Below are positions 7,529-18,655 of a stretch of 40,742 bases of DNA, piece after piece. The notes under the pieces are model-generated. The model did not search any database. It worked only from the letters and a program-made list of their open reading frames with translations, and had not been told where the DNA came from. Position numbers and translations under genes: made by a program. The number at the start of each line of letters is the position of its first letter. The first letter of the stretch is position 1. This DNA is from Candidatus Fermentithermobacillaceae bacterium (GTDB lineage: Bacteria; Bacillota; Sulfobacillia; Fermentithermobacillales; Fermentithermobacillaceae): the NCBI GenBank assembly GCA_012840345.1, contig DULO01000008.1, forward strand, positions 1 to 40,742, read 5' to 3'.

Positions 7529-8248
7529 ATGAAAGGGACACTGATCAACATAGCCTCCGTGATTCTGGGCAGCGTGATAGGGATCCTGGTGGGGGGCAGG
7601 CTCCCAGAACGCATGAGAGCCACCGTGATGGATGGACTGGGCCTCGCCACCGTGGCCATAGGGCTAAAGATGACTCTTGACACCACCAACGCCGTCATCA
7701 TGGTAGGGAGTTTGGTTCTCGGAGGAGTCTTGGGTGAACTAATGGACCTGGACGCCGCCGTCACGAGGCTTGGCGAGACAATGGAGCGCCTGGTTCTTGG
7801 TAACAAGCGGTTAGACGAAGGCTCCGGCGGCGAAAAAGGCCGGTTCGCCAAAGGTTTTGTCGCCGCGAGCCTTCTTTTCTGCATCGGACCCATGGCCATC
7901 ATGGGGTCCATCCAAGACGGTCTTGCGGGCGATTACACCATGTTGTCTGTAAAGTCCATGCTGGACGGCTTCATGTCGGTTCTTTTTGCCTCCTCCTTCG
8001 GCATCGGAGTGGCCTTTTCCGTTCTTCCGCTGACTTTGTACCAGGGCACGATAACGCTCCTGGCGGGGCTCCTTCAGAGCTTCTTGACTGAGGCGATGAT
8101 AGCCGAGTTCACAGCCACAGGCGGGGTCCTGGTCTTCGCCATAGGCCTCGGAATATTGGGGATAAAGAAGATAAAAGTAGCCAATCTGCTGCCCGGCGTG
8201 TTCTTGGCTCCCGCCATTGTCTACATCGTGTCAAACGTTCTGGTATAA
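7529..8248 (+). CDS. DUF554 family membrane protein (YdfK-like)
   Basis: A 239-residue membrane protein with about six hydrophobic segments: SVILGSVIGILVGG at the start, a central FCIGPMAIMGSIQDGL, and a hydrophobic end. The pattern KGTLINIASVILGSVIGIL and the CIGPMAIMGSIQDGL motif are characteristic of DUF554, a family of unknown function often annotated as putative transporters. Start ATG 7529 lies behind AGAGGGCGG. A TATAAT at 7476-7481, just after the preceding stop, may be a -10, though no -35 fits. The downstream MFS gene has its own promoter at this gene's stop codon. Confidence 0.85.
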   Translation: MKGTLINIASVILGSVIGILVGGRLPERMRATVMDGLGLATVAIGLKMTLDTTNAVIMVGSLVLGGVLGELMDLDAAVTRLGETMERLVLGNKRLDEGSGGEKGRFAKGFVAASLLFCIGPMAIMGSIQDGLAGDYTMLSVKSMLDGFMSVLFASSFGIGVAFSVLPLTLYQGTITLLAGLLQSFLTEAMIAEFTATGGVLVFAIGLGILGIKKIKVANLLPGVFLAPAIVYIVSNVLV

Positions 8249-8249
8249 T
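8241..8249 (+). promoter_or_regulatory. Extended -10 promoter overlapping the DUF554 stop codon
   Basis: TGGTATAAT matches TGnTATAAT exactly and contains the TAA stop of the DUF554 gene. A start near 8256 would give a leader of nearly 60 bases to the MFS gene. Confidence 0.45.
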
Positions 8250-8313
8250 GAATAGTCGGTATGCGCTTTTGTTCTTCTAGAAAAGACGCCTTCCTGGTCG
8301 GGGGAGAAACCGG

Positions 8314-9660
8314 ATGAACAGGCTCATAGCACAGCTGTCCACGCTCAGGGAGGATCTCTCTAGAAAGGATCCGCCGGATTCCCCGGCTTTAAGAACCGAG
8401 CGGAACATCCGCGTCAGCACTTATCACGGCATTGCCTCAATCATGGCCCTAAACTTGGCATCCCCTTTTGTGAGCATCTTTGCGGTAAAGATGGGGGCGA
8501 GCAACCTCCAAGTCGGGCTTCTCTCGTCGGCCCCGGCGTTGATGGCTTTGTTGTCGATGATCCCGGGAGGTAAGTACATCGACCGTCAAAAGGATAAGAA
8601 ACGGGCAGTTTCCCTCTTTATCCTGGCGCAGCGTTTGTTTTATCTCCTTATGGCGGCGGTGCCGTTCTTCAGCCCTGACAAGAGGGCGTGGGTCTTGGTG
8701 TTGCTGGCGACGCTTATGAACGCTCCCACGTCCATCGCGAATGTGGGGTGGCAGGCGTTTATCTCCCGCGTGATCCCAGTGGAAAGGCGGGCGGACGCCT
8801 TTGCCGCCAGGAACAGGCTTTCGAACTTGACCGGGACAATCGTGGTGCTGTTTGCGGGCCGGTTAATCGACATGGTGGGAAGCCCTCTCGGGTACCAGAT
8901 CGCTTTCGCCGGCGCCTTTGTAATGACCATGCTCGAGATATGGGTGTTTGGGAGAATCGATGACAGCTGTGAAATCGCTGTGGGGGAAGGGACTGAGGCA
9001 TCCGGCGAACGCACGGGCATGCTCAAATCCATCGGAAGGGAACTGCGGGAGGTTTTCTCCACCGGCCCCTTTTTGCGTTACACCATCGGCTCGATTCTGT
9101 TTTACCTCTGCTGGCAGGCCCCTTGGCCTTTGTTTACTCTGTACCAAGTCAACGTGCTGAAAGCCAACAACATGTGGGTGAGCCTCTTGAACCTGGCCAA
9201 CACCAGTGGAAGCCTGATGGGGTACGGCTTCTGGGTGCGGCAGATCCATAGGCACGGAAACCTGAAGACCCTGTTTTTCTCGAGCCTGTGGATCTTCGTG
9301 GTTCCTTTGGCTTACGCCATGTCCAAGAGCCTCTTGACCGTCGCCGCCTTCAATCTCCTGACCGGAGCGGTCTTTTCCGGGGTCAACCTAGCGCTGTTGA
9401 ACACGCTTCTGGAAGTCACCCCCGAAAAGAAGAAGGCGACGTACATCGCCTATTACACGACGGCAGTGACCAGTTCGGCCATAGTCGCTCCTATGGTGGG
9501 CGTCGGGCTCCTGAACCGGCTGGGCTTCTTCTGGGCGTTCATTTCTTTAGCCATAATGAGGTTCCTAGGGAGTTTCGTGTTCCTGCTGGTAAACTCCATA
9601 GAAAAGAAGTTGGCTTCCCGACAGGCGGCCTCAACCAGTCAGGTCACCTCAAGCATCTAG
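8314..9660 (+). CDS. MFS transporter
   Basis: A 448-residue major facilitator with about 12 hydrophobic segments after a charged N-terminal tail of about 30 residues. GKYIDRQKDKKRAVSL after the second segment is the MFS loop 2-3 motif (G-x3-D-R-x-x-K-R). The central cytoplasmic loop (about residues 210-240) is polar, followed by a second six-segment half. Start ATG 8314 has GGGGGAGA seven bases upstream. It is followed after 89 bases by a second MFS gene, suggesting either an old duplication or a pair of related exporters. Substrate unknown. Confidence 0.88.
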   Translation: MNRLIAQLSTLREDLSRKDPPDSPALRTERNIRVSTYHGIASIMALNLASPFVSIFAVKMGASNLQVGLLSSAPALMALLSMIPGGKYIDRQKDKKRAVSLFILAQRLFYLLMAAVPFFSPDKRAWVLVLLATLMNAPTSIANVGWQAFISRVIPVERRADAFAARNRLSNLTGTIVVLFAGRLIDMVGSPLGYQIAFAGAFVMTMLEIWVFGRIDDSCEIAVGEGTEASGERTGMLKSIGRELREVFSTGPFLRYTIGSILFYLCWQAPWPLFTLYQVNVLKANNMWVSLLNLANTSGSLMGYGFWVRQIHRHGNLKTLFFSSLWIFVVPLAYAMSKSLLTVAAFNLLTGAVFSGVNLALLNTLLEVTPEKKKATYIAYYTTAVTSSAIVAPMVGVGLLNRLGFFWAFISLAIMRFLGSFVFLLVNSIEKKLASRQAASTSQVTSSI

Positions 9661-9749
9661 TAGAATCCGCTTGTTTGGCGGGAGCGCGGGCTTCGCGGCC
9701 CGACAAGCCGGACGCGGCGCAAACACATCAGGGAGACGGTGATAATTCG

Positions 9750-10940
9750 GTGGCGGCGGTTCAAAGCAAAGTCACGGAGGAGTTGGAGCCGAAGGCTCGC
9801 AAATCTGTTTTTCGATATATACTGAGCGCCACGATGGCGCTGGAGTTCGGCAGGGGACTTCAAAGCGGGGTTTTCAACAACTTCGTCGTCGAAGTGCTCA
9901 ATATCACTCCCGCTCAATTAGGCTTCATTCAGGGGATACGGGAAGTGCCCGGGCTCCTGACGGCTCCACTGGCGGTAGTATCCAGGTTTTTCAGCGAGAG
10001 CGTCTGGGCCGGTTTGTGTCTAATCGCGACCGCTGCCGGGCTCGCCCTTCATTCAGTCACTTTCACTTTCCCGATGCTTGTGGTGGCCACATTGGTTTAC
10101 TCCACCGGGTTTCACCTCTTTTTCCCGGTGCAGCAGTCTATTGTAATGAAAGCGTCCCGGTTTGAAGAGCGGGCGACTAGGATGGGGCAGTTAAACAGCG
10201 GCGGGGCGGCGGCTTCCCTCGCGTCCTTGGCCGTAGTTATGCTCTTGACCAGGTCTGGAGCAAAGGTCGGGTACGGCTGGATTCATCTGGGGGCGGCGGT
10301 ATCGGTACTGCTTGGAGGCCTGGCGGTTTTGACCCGTCGGCTCCCCGGCGGTTCGAAGACACACATATCGGTGAACTTCGACCGCCGTTACATGAGCTAT
10401 TACATCCTTACCCTCTTGAGCGGTTCGCGCAGACACATTACCATGACCTTCGCCGGATACTTGCTGGTAAGCGTCTACAATACTCCGGTAGGCACCATGG
10501 TACTGCTTACCGCTCTTTCAAGCGTAGTGGCCATCGTTACGAGGCCCATCATCGGCAAGGTCGTGGACGAATGGGGAGAACAGCGCAGCCTCGTGCTAAA
10601 CTATTGCCTGGTCATCCTCATGTTTGTAGGATACGCGGTATTCCGGAACGTATTGGTGTTGTACGTGGTGTTTGTGTTGGATCACGGTCTTCAGGGATTC
10701 GACGTGGCGATTACCACTCACTTGGGGCGGGTGGCTCCCAAGGAGGTGCTGTCGGCCGCCTACGCCATGGGCAGCACCATCAACCACGTGACCGGGGTGT
10801 CGGTGCCCATGATTGGAGGTTACCTGTGGGACATAACGGGCCCCGCTTCGGTATTCTTGGGAGGGGCGGCCGTCGCTTTCCTTTCGCTGTCCTACAGCAT
10901 GAAGCTGGACAGGCTTGAGAGAGCGGCGACAACACGCTGA
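9750..10940 (+). CDS. MFS transporter, second of a tandem pair
   Basis: A 396-residue membrane protein beginning at GTG 9750. The frame stays open upstream into the previous gene, but that extension only reads the previous gene in the wrong frame, so it is excluded. The Shine-Dalgarno is weak (GGGAG at 9731-9735, rather far), so the start is uncertain. The first segment region FGRGLQSGVFNNFVVEVLNI and ITPAQLGFIQGIREVPGLL fit an MFS N-half. RPIIGKVVDEWGEQRSL is the loop 8-9 copy of the MFS motif. It ends 13 bases before the ZIP gene, so the two are likely co-transcribed. Confidence 0.83.
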   Translation: MAAVQSKVTEELEPKARKSVFRYILSATMALEFGRGLQSGVFNNFVVEVLNITPAQLGFIQGIREVPGLLTAPLAVVSRFFSESVWAGLCLIATAAGLALHSVTFTFPMLVVATLVYSTGFHLFFPVQQSIVMKASRFEERATRMGQLNSGGAAASLASLAVVMLLTRSGAKVGYGWIHLGAAVSVLLGGLAVLTRRLPGGSKTHISVNFDRRYMSYYILTLLSGSRRHITMTFAGYLLVSVYNTPVGTMVLLTALSSVVAIVTRPIIGKVVDEWGEQRSLVLNYCLVILMFVGYAVFRNVLVLYVVFVLDHGLQGFDVAITTHLGRVAPKEVLSAAYAMGSTINHVTGVSVPMIGGYLWDITGPASVFLGGAAVAFLSLSYSMKLDRLERAATTR

Positions 10941-10953
10941 GGAGTGGAGACTT

Positions 10954-11691
10954 ATGGGTCGTCATTGGCCTATCATTGTTGGTTTCATAGCTGGAATGGC
11001 GGGGACAGGCTTAGGCGGAGCCCTGCCGTACGTTTTTCCGCTGCGCGGAGAAAAGGTAACCGCGTTCTTGCTGGCTTCGGCCGCGGGAGTCATGACCAGC
11101 ATTTCTCTTCTGGAACTGATCCCCGAGGCAGTGGAGGCGGCCGGACAATCCTGGGCAGCCGTGGGACTGGTGTTGGGGACCATGAGCCTGTATGCCCTGG
11201 ATAAAGCGCTGCCCCACGTTCACCGCGCTGGGGGAACTTCCGACGCACGCGGCATGGTCCGCATAGGCGTCCTCATATGCCTGGGTATTTCCCTTCACAA
11301 CTTCCCCGAAGGGTTGGCCATAGGAGCGGGGTACGCCCACGAGGCGTCTTTCGGACTGGGAGTCGCCATCCTCATCGCTCTGCAGAATATCCCTGAAGGG
11401 ATCGCCATGGCGGTGCCGCTCAAGGCGGGGAACGTCTCGCCCCGCAATGCCATCTTGGCCGCGGTCGGGTCTGGGCTTCCTATGGGATTGGGAGCGGCTC
11501 TAGGTATCCTGGTAGGGAGCGTCTCTCCTGTGGGGCTCGCCATTTCTCTAGCCAGCGCCGCGGGCGCCATGATGTACATTGTGAGTGACGAGCTCATTCC
11601 GGAAGCCCACCGGTTGGGCGTACACCCGTACCCGACCACCGGCCTGGTCGTGGGCATAATAGCCGGGGTTGTAGCGTGCTTCCTGGCCTGA
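10954..11691 (+). CDS. ZIP family divalent metal transporter
   Basis: A 245-residue transporter with about eight membrane segments, probably importing zinc or a similar divalent cation. The paired metal-site helices are plain: SLHNFPEGLAIG and ALQNIPEGIAMA, the HNxPEG and QNxPEG signatures of ZIP/ZupT proteins. DELIPEAHRLG near the C-terminus supplies another conserved acidic/His site. There is no long His-rich loop. Start ATG 10954 lies behind GGAGTGGAG, thirteen bases after the MFS stop. The next gene, proS, has its own promoter, so the metal gene closes this transporter block. Confidence 0.9.
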   Translation: MGRHWPIIVGFIAGMAGTGLGGALPYVFPLRGEKVTAFLLASAAGVMTSISLLELIPEAVEAAGQSWAAVGLVLGTMSLYALDKALPHVHRAGGTSDARGMVRIGVLICLGISLHNFPEGLAIGAGYAHEASFGLGVAILIALQNIPEGIAMAVPLKAGNVSPRNAILAAVGSGLPMGLGAALGILVGSVSPVGLAISLASAAGAMMYIVSDELIPEAHRLGVHPYPTTGLVVGIIAGVVACFLA

Positions 11692-11698
11692 TGGGAAA

Positions 11699-11727
11699 TT
11701 GACCCGTCCAGAGGGTACGGATATAAT
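11699..11727 (+). promoter_or_regulatory. Sigma-A-type promoter for proS
   Basis: TTGACC (11699-11704) and TATAAT (11722-11727) are separated by exactly 17 bases. A start near 11734 gives a leader of about 47 bases. It likely drives proS and the directly abutting alaS. Confidence 0.85.
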
Positions 11728-11780
11728 CGGTTTAATCTTTGGGTCCACGCTGTTTTACATTTACTGGAGGTCTTCGCCCC

Positions 11781-13520
11781 ATGAGAATGTCCATGAGATT
11801 CGGAAAAACCCTCAGGGAGAGTCCGGCCGAGGCTGAGCTCCCTTCCCATATCCTAATGCTCCGCGGCGGATACATATCCAAGGTGGCGGCGGGAATTTAC
11901 AACTATATGCCTTTCGCCTGGAGGGCGGCCCGCAAGATCGAAGAGATCATGCGTAGGGAAATGGATGCCATCGGCGGGCAAGAACTGCTCATGCCCGTAG
12001 TGCACCCGGCCGAACTCTGGCAGGAAACCGGGCGGTGGCAGGCCATCGGCCCCGAGATGGTGAGGATGAAAGACCGCTCCGGGCGGGATATGGTGCTCGC
12101 CATGACCCACGAGGAAACCATCACGGACTTGGCGAGGCGGTACATCGACTCGTACAAGCAGTTGCCCGCGGTTGTTTACCACATCCAGACCAAGTTCAGG
12201 GACGAGCCCAGGTCCAGGGCGGGTCTCATCCGCGTCCGCGAGTTTATCATGAAGGACGCCTACAGCTTCCACGCCGACCAGGAAGGCTTAGACGAGTACT
12301 ACCCCAACATGTGCAGAGCTTATAAGCGGATCTGCCACGCGTGCGGGGTGCCCGTGGTACAGGTGCTGGGAGACGTGGGCATGATGGGCGGGACAAACGC
12401 CCACGAGTTTACGTACATCACCGATTACGGCGAGGACACCCTGCTCCTGTGTCCCGAGTGCGGATACGCGGCCAACAGGGAGACGGCTACCATTAAGAAG
12501 GACGTAGCCGCGTCCGGCCTTTCGCCTGAAGACATACCGGCTCCGGAAAAAGTGGCTACCCCCGGAAAGGATAGCATAGCGGCGGTCAGCGAGTTCTTGG
12601 GGATGGACCCGAAAGAGACCATGAAGAGCATGGTCTACCTCAACGGCGACAGTCTGGTCATGGTGGTAATTCGCGGCGACCTGGACGTGAATGAGAAAAA
12701 ACTCGCCAACCTCTTGCGCGTCGGAGAGGTCCGGCTGGCGTACCCGGAAGACTTGGAAAAGGCAGGCCTAAACCAGGGTTACATGTCGCCAGTTGGGCTC
12801 AAGGGGATCAAAGTGGTTTGCGACGACAGCCTGAGCGCCGACCGGGGTTACGTCGCGGGCGCCAACGAGGCGGGGTTCCACTTGAAGAACGTAGTGCCCG
12901 GAAGAGATTTCGCCGTGGACTACAGGGGCGATGTGGTCGCCGCCCGACAAGGGGACCCGTGCCCGGTTTGCGGCAAGCCTCTGGACGTAAAGAGAGGCGT
13001 GGAGATAGGCAATACGTTCAAACTCGGCACCAGGTACTCTGCCTCCATGGGGGCCAACTATCTGGACGAGAACGGGAAGGCGAAGCCGTTGGTCATGGGG
13101 TGCTACGGAATGGGGCTGGGAAGGCTACTGGCTTGCGTGGTCGAGGCAAACCACGACGAGCGCGGGATAATCTGGCCCATGACGGTGGCGCCGTATCATA
13201 TCTACCTGGTAGCTCTGGGCGCCTCGGACACGGTCAAAAACGAATCAGAGGCGCTCTACCGGCGTTTGACTTCCAAGGGATTCGAAGTAGTCTTGGACGA
13301 CAGAGACGAATCGGCGGGGGTCAAGTTCAACGACGCCGATCTGCTGGGCATGCCTATCAGACTGACCTTGTCTGAACGCAGCCTGAAAGCCGGAGGCGTG
13401 GAGCTCAAGATGAGATCCGAAAAGAGCTCCAGGGTAGTAGCCCTTTCAGAACTTGAGGGCGAGCTTTCAAAGATAATAGACAGCGAGATGCGCCGTTTTT
13501 CGCCTGATGAGGTGATCTAG
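11781..13520 (+). CDS. proS: Prolyl-tRNA synthetase, bacterial type
   Basis: A 579-residue class II synthetase that charges tRNA-Pro. Motif 2 is in TKFRDEPRSRAGLIRVREF. GGTNAHEFTYITDYGEDTLL leads into the inserted editing (INS) domain that marks the bacterial type. GCYGMGLGRLLACVVE is motif 3, and the anticodon-binding domain follows (PYHIYLVALG onward). Start ATG 11781 has GGAGG ten bases upstream; an ATG four codons later is the alternative. The stop is immediately followed by the alaS start without a gap. A sigma-A promoter lies directly upstream, and no T-box is visible in the short leader. Confidence 0.97.
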   Translation: MRMSMRFGKTLRESPAEAELPSHILMLRGGYISKVAAGIYNYMPFAWRAARKIEEIMRREMDAIGGQELLMPVVHPAELWQETGRWQAIGPEMVRMKDRSGRDMVLAMTHEETITDLARRYIDSYKQLPAVVYHIQTKFRDEPRSRAGLIRVREFIMKDAYSFHADQEGLDEYYPNMCRAYKRICHACGVPVVQVLGDVGMMGGTNAHEFTYITDYGEDTLLLCPECGYAANRETATIKKDVAASGLSPEDIPAPEKVATPGKDSIAAVSEFLGMDPKETMKSMVYLNGDSLVMVVIRGDLDVNEKKLANLLRVGEVRLAYPEDLEKAGLNQGYMSPVGLKGIKVVCDDSLSADRGYVAGANEAGFHLKNVVPGRDFAVDYRGDVVAARQGDPCPVCGKPLDVKRGVEIGNTFKLGTRYSASMGANYLDENGKAKPLVMGCYGMGLGRLLACVVEANHDERGIIWPMTVAPYHIYLVALGASDTVKNESEALYRRLTSKGFEVVLDDRDESAGVKFNDADLLGMPIRLTLSERSLKAGGVELKMRSEKSSRVVALSELEGELSKIIDSEMRRFSPDEVI

Positions 13521-16208
<2,688 letters not shown>

Positions 16209-16283
16209 GCGTTTTTGGCACCGGGGATGTAGGAATACCCGAAACCGCGGCGAATCCAAGTTGATACTGGGGGGACTTCATGT

Positions 16284-16544
16284 ATGGCGGAGTTCGAGGA
16301 AACTCGGTTCTTCAAGATAAGGCCCGATAAAGAAAACGAAACCAGAAGCCTTATACTAAAGGTGTACGCCGCTTTGGAAGAAAAGGGCCACAATCCTGTG
16401 AGCCAAATCGCGGGGTACCTCTTGTCTGGAGATCCGACCTACATCACTAGCCATAACAACGCCAGGAGCCTTGTGCGCAAAGTAGAGCGCGATGAGATCC
16501 TGGAGGAACTCATCAGGGCTTACGTCGCTTCCAACAGGAGATAG
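16284..16544 (+). CDS. ireB: IreB/ReoM family regulatory phosphoprotein (UPF0297)
   Basis: An 86-residue cytosolic protein, full length for the family (YrzL in Bacillus, IreB in Enterococcus, ReoM in Listeria). In those organisms the protein is a substrate of the PASTA Ser/Thr kinase IreK/PrkA and controls cell-wall synthesis, in Listeria through MurA turnover. Conserved features are the N-terminal threonine region FEETRFFK, VYAALEEKGHNPVSQIAGYL and GDPTYITSHNNAR. Start ATG 16284 has GGGGGGA eight bases before it. Its place after alaS is the classic one, but ruvX is displaced by about 3 kb by three extra genes here. About 170 bases after it hold nothing I recognise. Confidence 0.95.
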   Translation: MAEFEETRFFKIRPDKENETRSLILKVYAALEEKGHNPVSQIAGYLLSGDPTYITSHNNARSLVRKVERDEILEELIRAYVASNRR

Positions 16545-16718
16545 CGATTTGGTTCCAAAAGCCTGCTTCTCTTGGGCTTGGCCTCGGTTTTGTCTGACGT
16601 GCCTTGTGCCTTCGATGTCGCGTCGGGCGGCGTTTCCCATGGGCACCCTGGAATTGTTTCGGGGCGCGCGTAACATGCTTACATTGAGCTTAACGAGAGA
16701 ATACGGGGGAAAGCCGAC

Positions 16719-17408
16719 TTGATACCAATACGAGACACCGAAAGAACTCGCCGGAGGCCTATAGTTAACTGGACGATCATCCTTCTGAACCTCTTGGTGT
16801 TCGCGTACGAGTTGACCTTGACTCCAAAAGGCTTGCAGCAGTTCACCGTAAGGTGGGGCGTAATTCCCGCGGTAATCACAAATCCCGGCGCGTTTTCCCC
16901 GGCCGCGTTGTCTCAGACAGCGGGCTTATTGAGTCTCGTGACCTCCTTGTTCATTCACGTGGGTTGGGTACACGTAATAGGCAACATGCTGTACCTCTTC
17001 ATCTTTGGCGACAATGTGGAGGACATACTCGGCCACGGCAGGTACTTGTTCTTTTACCTCGCCGGCGGCATAGCGGCCTCCTTAGCTCATATCATTACTT
17101 CCCCATCCTCCCTTGTGCCCACGGTTGGGGCGAGCGGAGCGGTGGCCAGCGTGTTGGGAGCCTACTTCGTGAACTTCCCCCGTTCCCGGGTGACCGCCCT
17201 TTTTCCCATAGGTTTCTTCCTTCCCGTGGTTCAAGTCCCGTCCATCGTCTTCTTGTTCTTGTGGTTTATCACCAACCTCTTTTCGGGCGTGGCCGCGCTT
17301 GGCATCCAAGCCCAAGGGGGCGTCGCGTGGTGGGCCCACATTGGAGGGTTCATTACCGGAATGGTGCTGTCCTTGTTGTGGCGCCGGCGCCGCGTGACGT
17401 TCCGCTAA
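16719..17408 (+). CDS. Rhomboid family intramembrane serine protease
   Basis: A 229-residue membrane protease with six or seven hydrophobic segments. The catalytic Ser139 lies in VGASGAVASVLGAY (GxSG) and the partner His207 in AHIGGFITGM. HVIGNMLYLFIFGDNVED is the conserved H-x3-N segment of the second helix with its oxyanion asparagine. The N-terminal IPIRDTERTRRRPIVNW is the usual cytosolic lead-in of the bacterial form. Start is TTG 16719, with GGGGGA about eight bases before it. It sits between ireB and the FBP aldolase/phosphatase gene; substrates unknown. Confidence 0.9.
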   Translation: MIPIRDTERTRRRPIVNWTIILLNLLVFAYELTLTPKGLQQFTVRWGVIPAVITNPGAFSPAALSQTAGLLSLVTSLFIHVGWVHVIGNMLYLFIFGDNVEDILGHGRYLFFYLAGGIAASLAHIITSPSSLVPTVGASGAVASVLGAYFVNFPRSRVTALFPIGFFLPVVQVPSIVFLFLWFITNLFSGVAALGIQAQGGVAWWAHIGGFITGMVLSLLWRRRRVTFR

Positions 17409-17505
17409 TACGGAAAATTCAGCAACGCTTGTCCATTTAGAGGATATTGGGAACCAGAGGAGAAGACTTTTTCCGGTTCTCCAAAACAAACCGGGAGGGT
17501 CATAA

Positions 17506-18600
17506 GTGCCAAAAGTCACATTGTCGGTGATAAAGGCGGACGTGGGCGGTTTCGTCGGTCACTCCAGCGTTCATCCCGAGCTCTTGGAAACCGTAAGGGA
17601 GCACCTAACGAAAGAAGGGACTTTCCTTACGGATTTCTATGTCACCCACGTTGGTGACGACATCGAACTGATCATGACCCACGAAAAAGGAGTGGACAAC
17701 GAGGAAGTCCACAAGCTTGCCTGGGACGCTTTTGTGGCGGCGACGGACGTGGCCAAGAAACTCAAGCTGTACGGAGCCGGACAGGACCTGCTTTCGGACG
17801 CTTTCTCGGGCAACATCAAAGGTATGGGACCCGGAGTAGCGGAAATGGAGTTTGAGGAAAGGCGTTCCGAGCCCGTTATAGTCTTCATGGCGGACAAGAC
17901 TGAACCCGGGGCCTGGAACTTCCCGCTGTTCAAGATGTTCGCGGATCCATTCAACACCCCTGGCTTGGTCATTGACCCTTCGATGCACAAGGGCTTCGAT
18001 TTCGAGGTCCACGACCTAATTGACAACAAGAAAGTGACGTTTCACTGCCCCGAAGAGATGTATGATATGCTTGTGTTCATCGGAGCTCCGGGCAGGTACT
18101 GCGTGAGGGCGGTCTTCTCGAGGACTACGGGAGAGATAGCCGCCAGTTCGTCCACGCAGCGCCTAAACCTTATGGCGGGCAGGTATGTGGGAAAAGACGA
18201 TCCGGTGTGCGTTGTCAGGTGCCAGAGCGGGTTGCCGGCGGTAGGAGAGGCTTTGGAGCCGTTTGCCAGGCCCCACTTGGTGGCGGGATGGATGCGGGGT
18301 TCTCACCACGGGCCGTTGATGCCGTGTTCCATGACCCAGTGCAACCCGACCAGGTTTGACGGCCCTCCGCGGGTAGTTGCCCTCGGTTTCCAGATATCCA
18401 GCGGCAAGCTGATAGGTCCCCAGGACTTCTTCGCGGACCCGTCTTACGATAACGCCAGAATGATCGCCAACCATCTCTCCGACTACCTGAGGTCTCTAGG
18501 ACCCTTCGAGCCCCACAGGTTGGGGTTGGAGGACCTCGAGTACACCACAATGCCTGACGTCATGAAGAGACTATCAGGGAGACTCCTCCCAATCGACTGA
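17506..18600 (+). CDS. fbp: Bifunctional fructose-1,6-bisphosphate aldolase/phosphatase (archaeal type)
   Basis: A 364-residue cytosolic enzyme of the FBPA/P family, which joins triose phosphates and removes the 1-phosphate to give fructose 6-phosphate, so driving gluconeogenesis one way. Seen: SVIKADVGG at the N-terminus, THVGDDIELIMTH, GAGQDLLSDAFSGN, FMADKTEPGAWN, FADPFNTPGLVIDP, YVGKDDPV (holding the Schiff-base lysine region), GWMRGSHHGPLMP and TRFDGPPR. These acidic Mg-binding and dual-activity motifs are intact. Start GTG 17506 has GGGAGGG seven bases upstream. The family is known from archaea and deeply branching, often thermophilic bacteria, including Moorella. It is embedded between alaS-ireB and ruvX. 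Confidence 0.95.
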   Translation: MPKVTLSVIKADVGGFVGHSSVHPELLETVREHLTKEGTFLTDFYVTHVGDDIELIMTHEKGVDNEEVHKLAWDAFVAATDVAKKLKLYGAGQDLLSDAFSGNIKGMGPGVAEMEFEERRSEPVIVFMADKTEPGAWNFPLFKMFADPFNTPGLVIDPSMHKGFDFEVHDLIDNKKVTFHCPEEMYDMLVFIGAPGRYCVRAVFSRTTGEIAASSSTQRLNLMAGRYVGKDDPVCVVRCQSGLPAVGEALEPFARPHLVAGWMRGSHHGPLMPCSMTQCNPTRFDGPPRVVALGFQISSGKLIGPQDFFADPSYDNARMIANHLSDYLRSLGPFEPHRLGLEDLEYTTMPDVMKRLSGRLLPID

Positions 18601-18606
18601 ACAAGA

Positions 18607-18634
18607 GGGTCCCTTCGGTTCCGCGAAGGGACCC
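18607..18634 (+). other. Strong hairpin after the FBP aldolase/phosphatase gene
   Basis: GGGTCCCTTCG (18607-18617) pairs perfectly with CGAAGGGACCC (18624-18634) over 11 bp with a 6-base loop. No T run follows, so it is not a standard terminator. It may protect or attenuate the transcript before the next gene, which starts only 22 bases later. Confidence 0.5.
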
Positions 18635-18655
18635 GTCGAAACCGGGTGACCGCTT

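Noticed and set aside
9288-9749. A 5' extension of the second MFS gene, making a 550-residue protein
   Set aside because: The added part only reads the first MFS gene in a wrong frame. The MFS fold begins after GTG 9750.
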